Below are positions 22,488 through 32,543 of a DNA stretch of 64,000 nucleotides, in pieces. The notes under the pieces were generated by a model that was given only the letters and a program-made list of their open reading frames with translations, had not been told where the DNA came from and ran no database searches. A program made the translations under genes and the position numbers. The stretch is taken from NCBI GenBank assembly GCA_001566295.1, contig KQ964247.1, positions 620,001 through 684,000 on the forward strand, written 5' to 3'. This DNA comes from Microdochium bolleyi. Lineage: Eukaryota > Ascomycota > Sordariomycetes > Xylariales > Microdochiaceae. Positions within the stretch are counted from its first letter, which is position 1. Each line of letters begins with the position of its first letter.

Positions 22488-23996
22488 ATGTCAGGCGCTC
22501 GCGAAGACGATCACATGGATGAAAACGAGCTCCCCGAGGAGCTCGATGTAAACGATGCGCTCGAGGAGTTTGAGGATGAGGGGGGCATGGAGATTGACGA
22601 CGATGACGATGACGAGCAGATCGAGATCACACTGCACAACGACAGCATAGCATACCTCGATGCGCACAAGGACTCGGTCTTCACAATCGCCCAACACCCC
22701 ACCATACCATCTCTGTTTGCGACAGGAGGCAGCGAGGGCGACAACGACGATGCGCCCGGAAAGGGCTACGTCTTCGACACAAGTGCTGTGGAGGGCCGAC
22801 CCGTGCTACCACCCAGCTACAACTCAGACCCCAACTCGGAGCAACAGAAGAGCACCGAGCTCAGCCCATTGTTCGCGATCGAGGGCCACACTGACTCAAT
22901 AAATGCGCTTGCGTTCACATACCCCAAGGGCGAATACCTCGTCTCTGCCGGTCTTGATGGCAAGCTCAGAGCCTACCAGGTGTCTATTGACGGTCGCAAC
23001 AAGCCCTCTTTCAAGTTCATCGCCGAGGCGCAAGAGGTGCCGGAGATCAACTGGGTTGCGCCCAGCCCATCCACAGGGAACCCCAACACGATCGCTCTCG
23101 GAGGTTCGGACGGCTCGGTCTGGGTGTACACAATCGACGCTTCTGACGCCAGCAACCCGCTCCAGATCGTCCAGACATACTTCATGCACGCTGCGGCTTG
23201 CACGGCTGGCACGTGGTCATCCGATGGCGCTCTGCTCGCGACCGTCTCGGAGGACAGCTCGCTGCACGTGTGGGACGTATGGGGAATCGCCGCGGGCAAG
23301 GGTTTAGCCAACGACAATGGTCAGACTGTTGTGTCCCTGACTGGCTCAGATCAGCGGTTCGAGGTCGAGGGTGGCTTGTACAGTGTTGCCATCGACCCAA
23401 GGTCGTCCCTGGTCGCCGTGGGTGGCGCAACCGGCGCCATCAAGATTGTCAGCCTGCCGCGTATCAGCGGTGACGCGCAACCCCCGCAGTCGAGCAAGCA
23501 GAGCAAGGCCAAGGCCAAGGGCGGCCAGGGTGGCGGCAGCGGCAGCCAGGGCGGCGTGATCCTCGCGGACCTGCAGGTGCAGAAGGATAGCATCGAGACG
23601 CTGAGCTTCTCCCCGACGCAGACCCTGCTCGCGGCGGGCAGCGTGGACAGCAGCATCGCCGTTTACGACACCTCGCGTGGCTTCGCGGCGCGCAAGTACA
23701 ACGAGGACGCGCATGAGGGCCACGGCGTGGTCAAGGTCGAGTTCGTCCGCGGGCTCGGTGACGGTTGGCTGCTCACGAGCTGCGGCATGGACGGTGTCGT
23801 GCGGCGGTGGGACACGCGCAGCCAGACGGGCACGGGCGCCGTCGGCCGCGCGGACGCGACCAAGCTGCTGAAGGAGTGGAGGGGACACAGGGGAGACGGC
23901 GAGGGCGGTGGTGTGCTGGGCTTTGCGCAGGGCAACACTGGCGAGCGGATTGTCACGGCGGGTGATGATGGTGTCGTGCTTGTGTTTGAGGCGTAG
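22488..23996 (+). CDS. SQT1: WD40 ribosome assembly chaperone Sqt1
   Basis: A single exon of 502 residues. The N-terminus (about 1-50) is strongly acidic (DEGGMEIDDDDDDEQ), followed by SIAYLDAHKDSVFTIAQHP and a WD40 propeller. Repeats are visible with GH dipeptides and WD ends: GHTDSINALAFTYPKGEYLVSAGLDGKLRAYQV, CTAGTWSSDGALLATVSEDSSLHVWDV, SIETLSFSPTQTLLAAGSVDSSIAVYD, LTSCGMDGVVRRWD and IVTAGDDGVVLVFEA. An acidic tail before an eight-bladed propeller with the start L-D-A-H-x-D-S-V is typical of Sqt1 (AAMP-like), which binds the nascent N-terminus of ribosomal protein uL16 (Rpl10) and delivers it to the 60S subunit. A Gly/Lys/Ser insert (KAKAKGGQGGGSGSQGG) sits between blades. Slightly longer than the yeast protein because of this insert and the acidic extension. 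Cytosolic by family. Confidence 0.92.
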   Translation: MSGAREDDHMDENELPEELDVNDALEEFEDEGGMEIDDDDDDEQIEITLHNDSIAYLDAHKDSVFTIAQHPTIPSLFATGGSEGDNDDAPGKGYVFDTSAVEGRPVLPPSYNSDPNSEQQKSTELSPLFAIEGHTDSINALAFTYPKGEYLVSAGLDGKLRAYQVSIDGRNKPSFKFIAEAQEVPEINWVAPSPSTGNPNTIALGGSDGSVWVYTIDASDASNPLQIVQTYFMHAAACTAGTWSSDGALLATVSEDSSLHVWDVWGIAAGKGLANDNGQTVVSLTGSDQRFEVEGGLYSVAIDPRSSLVAVGGATGAIKIVSLPRISGDAQPPQSSKQSKAKAKGGQGGGSGSQGGVILADLQVQKDSIETLSFSPTQTLLAAGSVDSSIAVYDTSRGFAARKYNEDAHEGHGVVKVEFVRGLGDGWLLTSCGMDGVVRRWDTRSQTGTGAVGRADATKLLKEWRGHRGDGEGGGVLGFAQGNTGERIVTAGDDGVVLVFEA

Positions 23997-24424
23997 AGCG
24001 GCAGATGAGTGACTTTGTCAACTGCGTGTGGGAGGAAGTGGTCTTTTCTGCTTTGCATCACGGAACCACACAATACCACCATGATAGACAATGACAGCAT
24101 GCCTGTGTCACGCCCTACTTGAATTGGTGTTTTTGTTCGTTTTGCACAAACTGATTTTATCCTGGGCGTCTGTTGCTTTCCTCCAGGTGCCGACGTCTTT
24201 CGGCCTCAATGATGCCTCGCTGCATATCAGTGCTGTTCCCCGGACCACGTGGTTCAGTCCCTTGCATAGCTCAGGTGTGCCCACCCAATCTATCGGTATC
24301 CGCTCCGTCGGTTGGTGTTACTGGCACGCTGAGGGGGCTGCTCGTGGGTGGAGGCTGCCTTAATCTTTGCCTCTTGAAGAAGCTCTCTGCCGAACGCTTT
24401 TCATGCGGCTCCATGTTATTGCCC
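23997..24424. other. Intergenic between convergent SQT1 and C2H2 genes
   Basis: 430 bases of shared 3' space, T-rich around 24110-24180. Short frames only. Confidence 0.5.
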
Positions 24425-26796
24425 TTACCTGGCATGCCCCGCCTCCTCAGAACTCTGATGTGAATGCGAAGGGCCGCGCGTTGGGAATGTGTCAATTGTA
24501 CCGAGGTCTTCAGATTCTTCTTGTTGCACGAGGTCTTGCGTGATAATATGATCGTCCGGAGCCGCTACGGACGGGTCAGCAGCTGCGTCATCGGCAGTTG
24601 GTCCGGCCGTGCTCATAACACCTGCTGAAGGCCGGAAGTTGAGAAAATCAAATTCGTGGATGCTGGAAACTCCGGCTTTATGAGCAATCGCGTCTTGTAC
24701 CGCCCGGGAGCTCATAACAGCGTATCCGGCCACATCGTTCAGATCCGTAGTTGATGTTGGCTCGCCGAGTCTAGGCAAGGTTTGTGAAGAGATACTGGAG
24801 GCCAGTCCGTGATTCGTCATCATGTGTTTCATAAGATTATCACGCCGAGTAAATGGTTTATCGCACTTGATACACGACCAGCCCGTACCACGGTGTCTAC
24901 GTTGCATGTGGCGCCGAAGATTCTGTTTGGCCCTGTTTTCGATGGCAGTACTACCCGGCTCTAGAATGGCTCTATAGCCGCAGTGATCAGGAGATCCACT
25001 ACGCGGACAGGTAATATAAGCTCGAGATGGGTAGACTACTTGATCTCTGTCGGCGGCTGGCAGATTTCCTGAAAGTCTCGCTTGATGCAAATCTTCCTGT
25101 GTTTGTCCTGCGGCATTGCCCAATGCCTCAGACTGAAGAAAGAGAGAAGAATTATGGTACTCATCTTTGTGGGTGTCGACTTCGTCCCAGTCGTTGGCCC
25201 CCTCACGCTCCATGAGACGTACATGACGCTTGCGGCAGGTATCGGGCGACTTGTTGGGGAAGTAGTTGACGTGGATCTGGGACCAGTCGAGCCCCTGCTG
25301 CTGAGCGTGTAGGAGGTTCCGATCGTCCAGAGGGGTCAAGGCACCAGACGGAGCCTGGTTCAACAGACGGCCATCTGCCAGAGAGTCGGCAGAGGCAGAT
25401 AGAGTCTCTATGGCGTCGGACTGCCTGCTATCAGTGTCGTCGATTTCCTGTGACGACGGCAGAGCCGCGAGTGACATCTCTTCCAGGTGGTCCGCGAGAT
25501 GCTTCAGGACAAGATGCCGCCCCTCGCCGGTGATTTCGAGACATAAGGAACACTTCAAAGCACACCAGGATGGCTGCATCCCATGTTCGAGGGCCAGGTG
25601 AGAAACCCAGTCAACCTTGTTCTGGAAAGGGACTGAACCTGCTGTGCAACATGCTTCGAGGCATATCCAAGGACGGAGGTCCGACATTAGGTGCTTCTTC
25701 CAGCTTGAGTTTGTCCGCGCCGTAATCATCTTCCCACAGGCCTGGCATTCGAAGGGCACACCTGCCTTGGCGGCCGTCGAAAGAGGTGGTATCCTGGCTG
25801 AACGCTCTCCGTCATGTCGATAAGACATGACCGTCTCTGCATAGAAGGATCCGGAGGAGGGCGCATGACTCTGCGTGGCGTGTGAAGATCCTAAGGCAGA
25901 ATCTCGATACTCTGATTGCGCATTGTCTTCTTCGACGATGCCTTCCTCTGCTCGTTGTCGGTTATCAAGGCATCGTAGCCAACGCCCGAGATTTGCTTCT
26001 CCGAGGCGCTTCACGAGATCTGCGGCCGCCAGAGGGAACCGTTTCTCCACCTTCTCGGAGAAGATCTGGCAGGGGAACCACACCTCGGCTGTTGCGCGTT
26101 GATCGATCTCGAGGTCCAGGACTGCGTTCCTGATCAGAGGATCCAACTCCATCAGCCCGGAAGTGTGCTCCTTGAGCGCTTCGCACATGAACTCGAGGCG
26201 ATCAGTGGTGTCCGCTTCGTCTTCACTGCAAGTCCCCAGCGAGCTGGAATCGCTGTGTTCCTCGACAACCTTGTCGAGAATGCTCTGGAGTGGCGTGCAG
26301 AGGTCCTCAAGCGACTTTTGTTTTCCCGTGGACAGTCCCACGAGAGTCATGGGCATCAGCTCTGGTCGTCCGTCAGTGTCTGAATTCTCGTCTGTGGAGT
26401 TCCATGCAGGTGATATATGTGTGCCTTACGAGATATCAAGAGGTCGCAAATGTCGATCAACAACACCGTCACCGTGCGACGTACAGACGAGCAGCCATCG
26501 AGAAGGCGATCGATGCCACCGTCTGATACGTTGTAGGCGTCGATCCAAAGTTCCAGACGCTCAGAACTTCTCCGTAAGCTCCTGTATCGTATCGGCAGCG
26601 CACTTTGATCTTCAAGAGCCATGTACGAGTTCGCCTTGACAAGACCTCGGAAGAACCTCGATGCCTCCCCACAAAGTGTTGCAATGTCGCAGACATTGTG
26701 TGGTGGGTCGACATCGTCTTGCAGCGACTCTAGGTACCGCTGTATCTGCCGTTCGCTGTGCCGAGGTGTGCTCGGGATCATTTCGTCGTGGCCCAT
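24425..26796 (-). CDS. C2H2 zinc finger protein with central Myb-like segment
   Basis: Two exons, 26796-26430 and 26391-24425, give 777 residues; the 38 nt intron runs from GTAAGG to CCACAG and joins the frames in phase. Residues 1-140 are helical and acidic. Residues about 336-430 carry Cys/His clusters (FECQACGKM with a distant H, RPWICLEACC, HLALEH, CALKCSLC, HLADHL), a degenerate pair of zinc-binding units seen in fungal C2H2 families. Around 475-517 is a Myb/SANT-like unit (ALTPLDDRNLLHAQQQGLDW, then INYFPNKSPDTCRKRHVRLMER type). Residues 584-653 hold two C2H2 fingers, CPRSGSPDHCG with HMQRRH and CIKCDKPFTRRDNLMKHMMTNH. Likely nuclear and DNA-binding. Such multi-domain C2H2 proteins are common in Pezizomycotina and rarely characterised. 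Its start is divergent from the DUF7580-like gene 500 bases away. An acidic C-terminus (EESEDLGTIDTF) could activate. The very short intron is unusual; reading without it hits a stop. Confidence 0.8.
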
Positions 26797-27296
26797 CGTG
26801 AGGTTGTGGAGGACACACGAGGATAGTTGACTCTGCGCTCGGCGTCTCGCGTCTTGATGTGCTCATACCCGTCGGGGCATCTTCTTCATCCACGAACCAA
26901 GGCAGCCCACGATGTCATGTTGAACGTGGAGAAGAAGCGCCTGTTGATTCTGCCTCGCTGCAGTCATCATGAGCTCGGAGGGGGCGGTGAAGTTTGATCC
27001 GATCTCAGGCTGCTGCCGCCCACCTCAGGGCACGGTTGATTGATCACTGCACCTCCCATGAACCTCCGGCGCGAGCTGACGTGTCATGCATTTCTTGGTC
27101 GACCCCGGAGCACTGCCACCGCTCTAGGACTTCAGCTGAGACATGCAGGTAATCGGTTCGACCAGCTCCAATTGGCAGGCACCTGCATCGCTGTTGCCCA
27201 AGGCTCTGCTCAGTGCGTAGGCCTTCACTTCTGGCGATCCCAGCGGACTCTCGGGGAATTTGCTTTCTTCAACTCTCTGTTCCACATCCGTCGACA
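26797..27296. promoter_or_regulatory. Bidirectional promoter of the C2H2 and DUF7580-like genes
   Basis: 500 bases between two divergent ATGs. A plus-strand frame continues upstream of the DUF7580-like start (from 27213) but the family begins at the MEVAGLAVG start, so it is taken as leader. No gene inside. Confidence 0.5.
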
Positions 27297-29235
27297 ATGG
27301 AAGTTGCTGGGCTCGCTGTTGGAGTACTGCCAGTGCTCGGTGTCACTGTAAAAGCCTACAAAAGTGTTCGGAGCAAGGGCTTGGGCCATTTCCCTCGAGA
27401 GATTCGGCTCCTCAGGGGCAGCCTATCCCGCCAGTACTACATCTTTCTGCAAGAGTCACATCTGTTGATGCGCGCAGCCATCCACGACGAAGAGCGGACC
27501 CAGCGTATGATTCACGATTTAGACCACGAGGATTGGTACTGCGAAGAGCTTGAGACGGCCTTGCGCCAGCTGCTCAAGAATGGATATGAAGTCTACCTCA
27601 GTGCAGTCAAGGAAGTCAGGGCTGCCATAACCGATCTTGAAGCTGGGTTGTCGGAGTACGAGAGGTTGAGCTCACATCGACAGAAGGTATGTTACTGGAA
27701 GCCCAAGCATTCAATCTGGCTGCAAGGCATCAGCTGATCCATCCAGGGGGAGAAAATTCAAGAGACAGCACGGCGAATCAGCCATCATGTCAAGATTGTC
27801 TGGACCAAAGACGATTTCAACAAAACAATTGCCAGCCTCAGAGAGCTCAACGGCGATCTCGAGAGGCTCCGGAGACAAGCTTGTGACTTGTTGCCTGTTG
27901 ATACCACCTCAGCCGCTGGCAAGCGCACCAAGTCGAAGTTATCACATGGGTGCGGCAGTTACCAGAGCATCCAGCACGCTTCAAGCGCATTTCACCATGT
28001 CCTGCAGACTCTGTTGTCTTGTGGCACATCCAGATGCGCTACCCAGCGCACAAGACATCAGGTGAAGCTGCTTACCAATGCGAAGCGTGAGGTGAATGTT
28101 CACATGGAAATCTGCTTCTCGTGTGAAGATGCCAACCAGTGCGTCAACACATTGTCCGTTCTGGGAGACATGATGCTAACCTTGGACCATCTGTGTGATT
28201 AGCTCCGGTCTGCAGCGCGAGTCACCATGGAGGTCATTCCAGATACAGTCTCGAGAACTGCAGTGGATTGAAAGCGCGCCCCCTACTCCACCTAGCATTG
28301 GCGACGATCGGGCCAAAAGGGTGCGCTTCGAGGACGACATTAGCACAGGCGGCAGAAACCCAGCTGCTCTATCACAAGTTGTGCCTGCGGCGACTATTGC
28401 CCCATTGACTCCATACAGGAAGTCGAAAAAGTCCAATTCTGAACCTGGCGGTCAGCTGTGCTTCAAGCTAAAGCGAGAGACCGTGGAACACCATCAAATG
28501 GACACTTCGTCGTACCTAGGCTATGCCGATAACTCTTCGGTGACACAGCCTGCTTATAGACACTCTTTCCATGCGAAAACTTCGATCACTACAGCGTCAA
28601 ACTGTTCTGGGGTGCCCACGGAAGTCTTGAAACACACGCCGGGTCTCTCAACTCTGAGCGAGGCCCTCACGATACCTGCTGAGCACACAATATCGGTACA
28701 CGACCAGCTATGCCTCGCCCGAGATATCGCCGTCGCCTTTCTTCGCTTCTATTCCACCCCATGGATGGGTCCATTCGTCACGACGCAAGATTTCTCCTTT
28801 TTCAAGACCGCATCGTCGGAGCTAGCCGACTACATCCCCTACCTCCACCTCTCCAGCAGCTTCGCTGAAGATTCTCCCAGCATGTCGACGGATGACACGG
28901 ACATGCCAGACGAGTCCGTGATATCGGCGCAGCTCAAACATGGCTTGTACAGCATCCCGCTGTGGTGCTTGGGCACGATCCTCCTCCAGATCGGCAAGTG
29001 GGAGAGCATCCCCGACACCCACGACGTAGTCAACATCCGCCGTATCTCGGCACAAGCTTATGCACCCGGGCCACGGTTCCAGCGGCTAGTGGAGAGATGT
29101 CTGAGGTGCAACTTCAGCTTCGGAGATGATCTCTCCAAGCCACGCCTCCAGCAGGAGGTCCATAAGAAGGTCGTCTGCGAGCTGAGCGAGATGATTGAGA
29201 TCCTGGAGCTGAAGGACTCGGACAGCGAGGGATGA
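27297..29235 (+). CDS. Fungal-specific protein, DUF7580-like
   Basis: Three exons, 27297-27686, 27747-28138 and 28203-29235, splice in phase to 604 residues. The second intron has donor GTGCGT, a perfect GCTAAC branch site and acceptor ATTAG. The start MEVAGLAVGVLPVLGVTVKAYKSV is the hydrophobic opening typical of a large fungal family with an N-terminal helical domain. A helical region follows (FPREIRLLRGSLSRQYYIFLQ, REVRAAITDLEAGL, IASLRELNGDLERLR). The middle is Ser/Pro-rich (PPTPPSIGDD). The C-terminal third (about 420-604) holds the conserved block with LARDIAVAFLRFYSTPWM, LYSIPLWCLGTILLQIGKWE and RFQRLVERCLRCNFSFGDDLSKPRLQQ, which resembles the degenerate kinase-like C-lobe of DUF7580 proteins. 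No function is established to my knowledge; related proteins sit near NLR-like and heterokaryon incompatibility genes, which is context, not proof. Confidence 0.8.
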
Positions 29236-29734
29236 TCTTTATAGGGCGTCGCTCGCGACCTGTTCGTGTATGTAGGCTGTTACCATAATCCGACGATTAT
29301 GACAGTTCCCCCTATATGATTCGTCATTTCCGAGGCTTGCAATAATGGCATAGTCCTTGCAACGTCGCACATACCCTAACAGCATAACACCAGCTCCACG
29401 GTCTGAAACACTTCTAGTTCTAGTAGGAAATGGACAGCTCGGGCTCCAGGCTTCAAAACATCGTATATGTATGTCTACTGATAGAGTAATTCTGGGTGTC
29501 ATCATCCATATCATCCACAGCCTTGTTCCACGTCGTGAACCACCATCTCTCGCCAACAAGAGCGGCCAGTATGCCCGTTTTGGAGTATACGAAGCTGTAA
29601 CAGCGTTCGCAAAAATGATAGATCGCGCGGCTCGGGAGCGCCGGGTAGACAAGAATATCTTACTTTCTAGCAGAGCGAACAAACATCCATTCCGTCCTCG
29701 CAGCTTGGCATCAGTTAATCATAGCCGCGACTCC
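29236..29734. other. Intergenic, convergent 3' region
   Basis: 500 bases, somewhat AT-rich, between the DUF7580-like gene and the MaoC relic. Short frames on both strands, no motif. Confidence 0.5.
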
Positions 29735-30187
29735 TCAGAGCTTAGCGTTGGGCTCCCAAATCCTGCCGCGATCCCATAGCTCAACGACAGCGTCAGCGAC
29801 AACCACATCCTCTCCGCCCTCCTCACGGACGACCTGCCTGCACAATATCGTCTTGTGCCCTCCCATACGATCATGGCCGCCGCCACCCTGCGCGCTTACG
29901 AACCACATCTCCGTCCTGACATCCTCGCCCGCAGACACAGGCCTCCTCCCGCGAGATCTCACCCGGACGCTCCTGAGCCGCGCCGCGTCCCCGCCGGCGA
30001 ACACGCCGATGACGTGGCCGACCCCAACGGCCACGATGTCCGAGCCCGAGAACACCGTCGCTACCTGCGCGGCTTGCTGCTGCGTTGGGTTTGTTTCTGT
30101 GGTCGTCGAGGGGTGCAGGGAGGGCTGCGGAGGTGTGGTCTGGTGCGAGACCGTGGCGTCGGGTTGTCTGCTGCTCTGTGGTGCCAT
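29735..30187 (-). pseudogene. Truncated MaoC-like (hot-dog) dehydratase relic
   Basis: An open frame of 150 residues from an ATG at 30187. Residues about 50-140 look like the second half of a MaoC/hydratase-2 hot-dog fold: a helix-like segment (VGVGHVIGVFAGGD), then RLRSVRVRSRGRRPVSAGEDVRTEMW, which fits the family strand pattern of a PV-x-x-GE-x-x-x-TEMW turn, then TILCRQVVREEGGEDVVVADAVVEL as the final strands. The first half of the domain, which carries the catalytic Asp and His of hydratase-2 enzymes, is absent: residues 1-40 are low-complexity Gln/Thr/Pro/Ser sequence. Homologues act in peroxisomal beta-oxidation or polyketide side paths. I infer a 5'-truncated gene, either a relic or a short derived protein. 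The domain call is from pattern only. Confidence 0.45.
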
Positions 30188-32543
30188 GGCTTTCTGGCCG
30201 GAGCTGTGGTGGCTGCTGGTTTTTGGGGTAAGTTTGCGCGGTGGTGGTGATGGTAGTGTTGGTGAGAAACGAGGAACTTGGCAGAGGTCGAAAGTTACTA
30301 TATTCCATGTAGTCTCATGTATTGCAACGACGACAGGAAGTGGACACGCAAGGTTGCCGAGGCAGGAAGCATCCCCCATCATATGGACAAGCGTTGTCGT
30401 GCACGTCTCTTGGGAAGAGGCGTGCCTTACCCCGCGTTGGAGACAATGCTCGGTGTTGACTCCGACTCGACGCAACGCGATGCAGTGCAGGTCAGCCGAT
30501 GGGGTCTAGTGCTGCGTAATATATGACGAAGACATGCGGGGTTTTGGGGACCATTCCGGACGGATACTTGATCTGTCAAGATATGAGAGCGGAAGTATGT
30601 TGCTCGGCAGTTCTCACACCAGATCGAGCACTTCCGCCTGGACGAGCAGTCTCGGGCCTAGCATGTCCAGGAACCATCCTGAGGCAACTTGGCTCGGAAG
30701 CGCCCAGTGAATGGAGTAGCCATCATGTTGTGAATTTGGAGCAGTGTATCCATGCGACGTGGTGCATATCTCTAGGCCTCAACTATATAGTTGCAGGATT
30801 GCGAATCTTTATATAGTCCACAGGACTTTCCCCGCCAGTGTAGTATCGCACAGGATGACCTAATACAGAAGCCATCCTTCGGGCCACACCTCGCCTCTTG
30901 TCAACACACGGGCTGCGAGCAGTTCCCGGACAGGGTAGCGGCAGCTGGCCAAAGTGTCCTTGTTGGGTGAGGGTTGGGATAGTCGGTTCACCGGTGCTTT
31001 CAACAGCAGCGCGAATATGTGACGGGCCAGCAAGGCACGTGATGCATGTCGGCTGCTCGCCCTGCACATGCAAGGCTTCGTGACATGGTGTGCAAACAGC
31101 CAGAGGCTTGTTTGTGCCACGGCAGAATATGATCTGTCATATGTAGTCGAGAAGCACGCCATGGTCCATGCCGTGTTCTAGAAGGATTCCTAGTATGGAG
31201 GTATACAGCCAGCGTACCTCTGCGTAGATGCTCTGTAATTACTTGGTAAGCGTGCCTTAGATACGCTTACGCATTGGGGGATCCCCACTTATATTCATCG
31301 GCTCTTTGACAATGCCCTGTAACTTGAGTACGCTACCCTACCGGAGCAGCGATCTGACTACTGCTGCTCGGCCATGGCGCGTGTGCAGATCTGCCAGCAG
31401 GACCGCGATCGCCAGATGGGATCTCCGACCGAGCATGGGCGTTCCATCCGTACTGTGATGTCACTCTGTGGAGTTGTGCCAACGGTCTGGTCATGAGAAC
31501 CTGGACGACCATGTCAAGCCCGGATGCCTGTCGGACCTACTGCGTCGAACAGCACGTGCACAACCCGGATTTGCACCACGATCGATGCATTGTGTCGCAG
31601 CAGCCCTGTCCGCAGGGCGGCTAGCCTCGATGGCAGTTTATGCAAGACTGTGGCCTTCGTCCCGTGCGCTAATGCAGGAACAGGCCCAACGGCGGGCGGA
31701 GACGCCCCATGCCTGCTCCCCTCTGGGCCTAGCGTGCACTGTCTGGCAGCGCCGGGCGCCCGTCTGAAATGAACCGGCCAATGAGCACCGACCGCAGCCC
31801 CGGCGTACCTGGGCGCAATCTCCCGTCCCTCCTCTGGTCCTCTGGTCCTCTGGTCCTGTGCGTCCTCCCCTCGCTCCCTGCCGTGTCTGCCTCCTTTGGG
31901 CCCTTCGGCCTCCGTCACGATCTGCCTCGCCTTGTCTTGCCCTGCCCTCCCCGCGCCGCTCTCTCGTCCCATCCCTGATTGGATCATGGGCGCGCCCCTT
32001 GCCTCGCGCACCGCCCGCCAGGGTCCTTCCCTGCCCTCGCGTGTCCAGGGCGGGCCCCCTCCTCCACCCCGGTGACTGATGAGCCCTTCTCCCGTCCTTC
32101 TTCTTCTCTGTTCAGCCGGCTGCCCTCTCGATCGCGTCGATTTCCTCCTCATGTCCAAATACGGCCGCGCGGACGCGATGGAATGGCGTTCCTAGCTGAC
32201 TCGTTCCTTTCTCTCTCTGTCGCTTGCTCGCTTGCACCACCTCCCTCGTGTCAGCTCTCGACAACCCTGCCGCCGGCACCGCCTCCGTTCGCTGGGTGTT
32301 CGCTCTCTAAGCTGCATTGCAAACAACTGCGCTCCGATTCCGCTTCGCACATTTCTTGGCCGCACTTGGCCAACGCGCACCAGCCACGCCGAGCATCGTC
32401 CTCGTAAATCGTAGTCTCTAATACATACACGCCATCATCGTCCACCCTCCTGCAAGGACAGCATCATCGACAGCACAAAGGGCAGCACACGGTGCGCAGC
32501 GTCGACGACCGGGCAGCCGCCAGATTTTGCCACGGCCTACAAA
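30188..32543. other. Intergenic, upstream of the Ser/Pro-rich gene
   Basis: About 2.4 kb. The right part, 31.8-32.5 kb, is strongly C/CT-rich on the plus strand and probably contains the promoter and a long 5' leader of the gene at 32544. Frames there are Pro/Ser/Arg-rich and open on both strands, so not called. 30.5-31.8 kb shows nothing recognisable. Confidence 0.5.
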
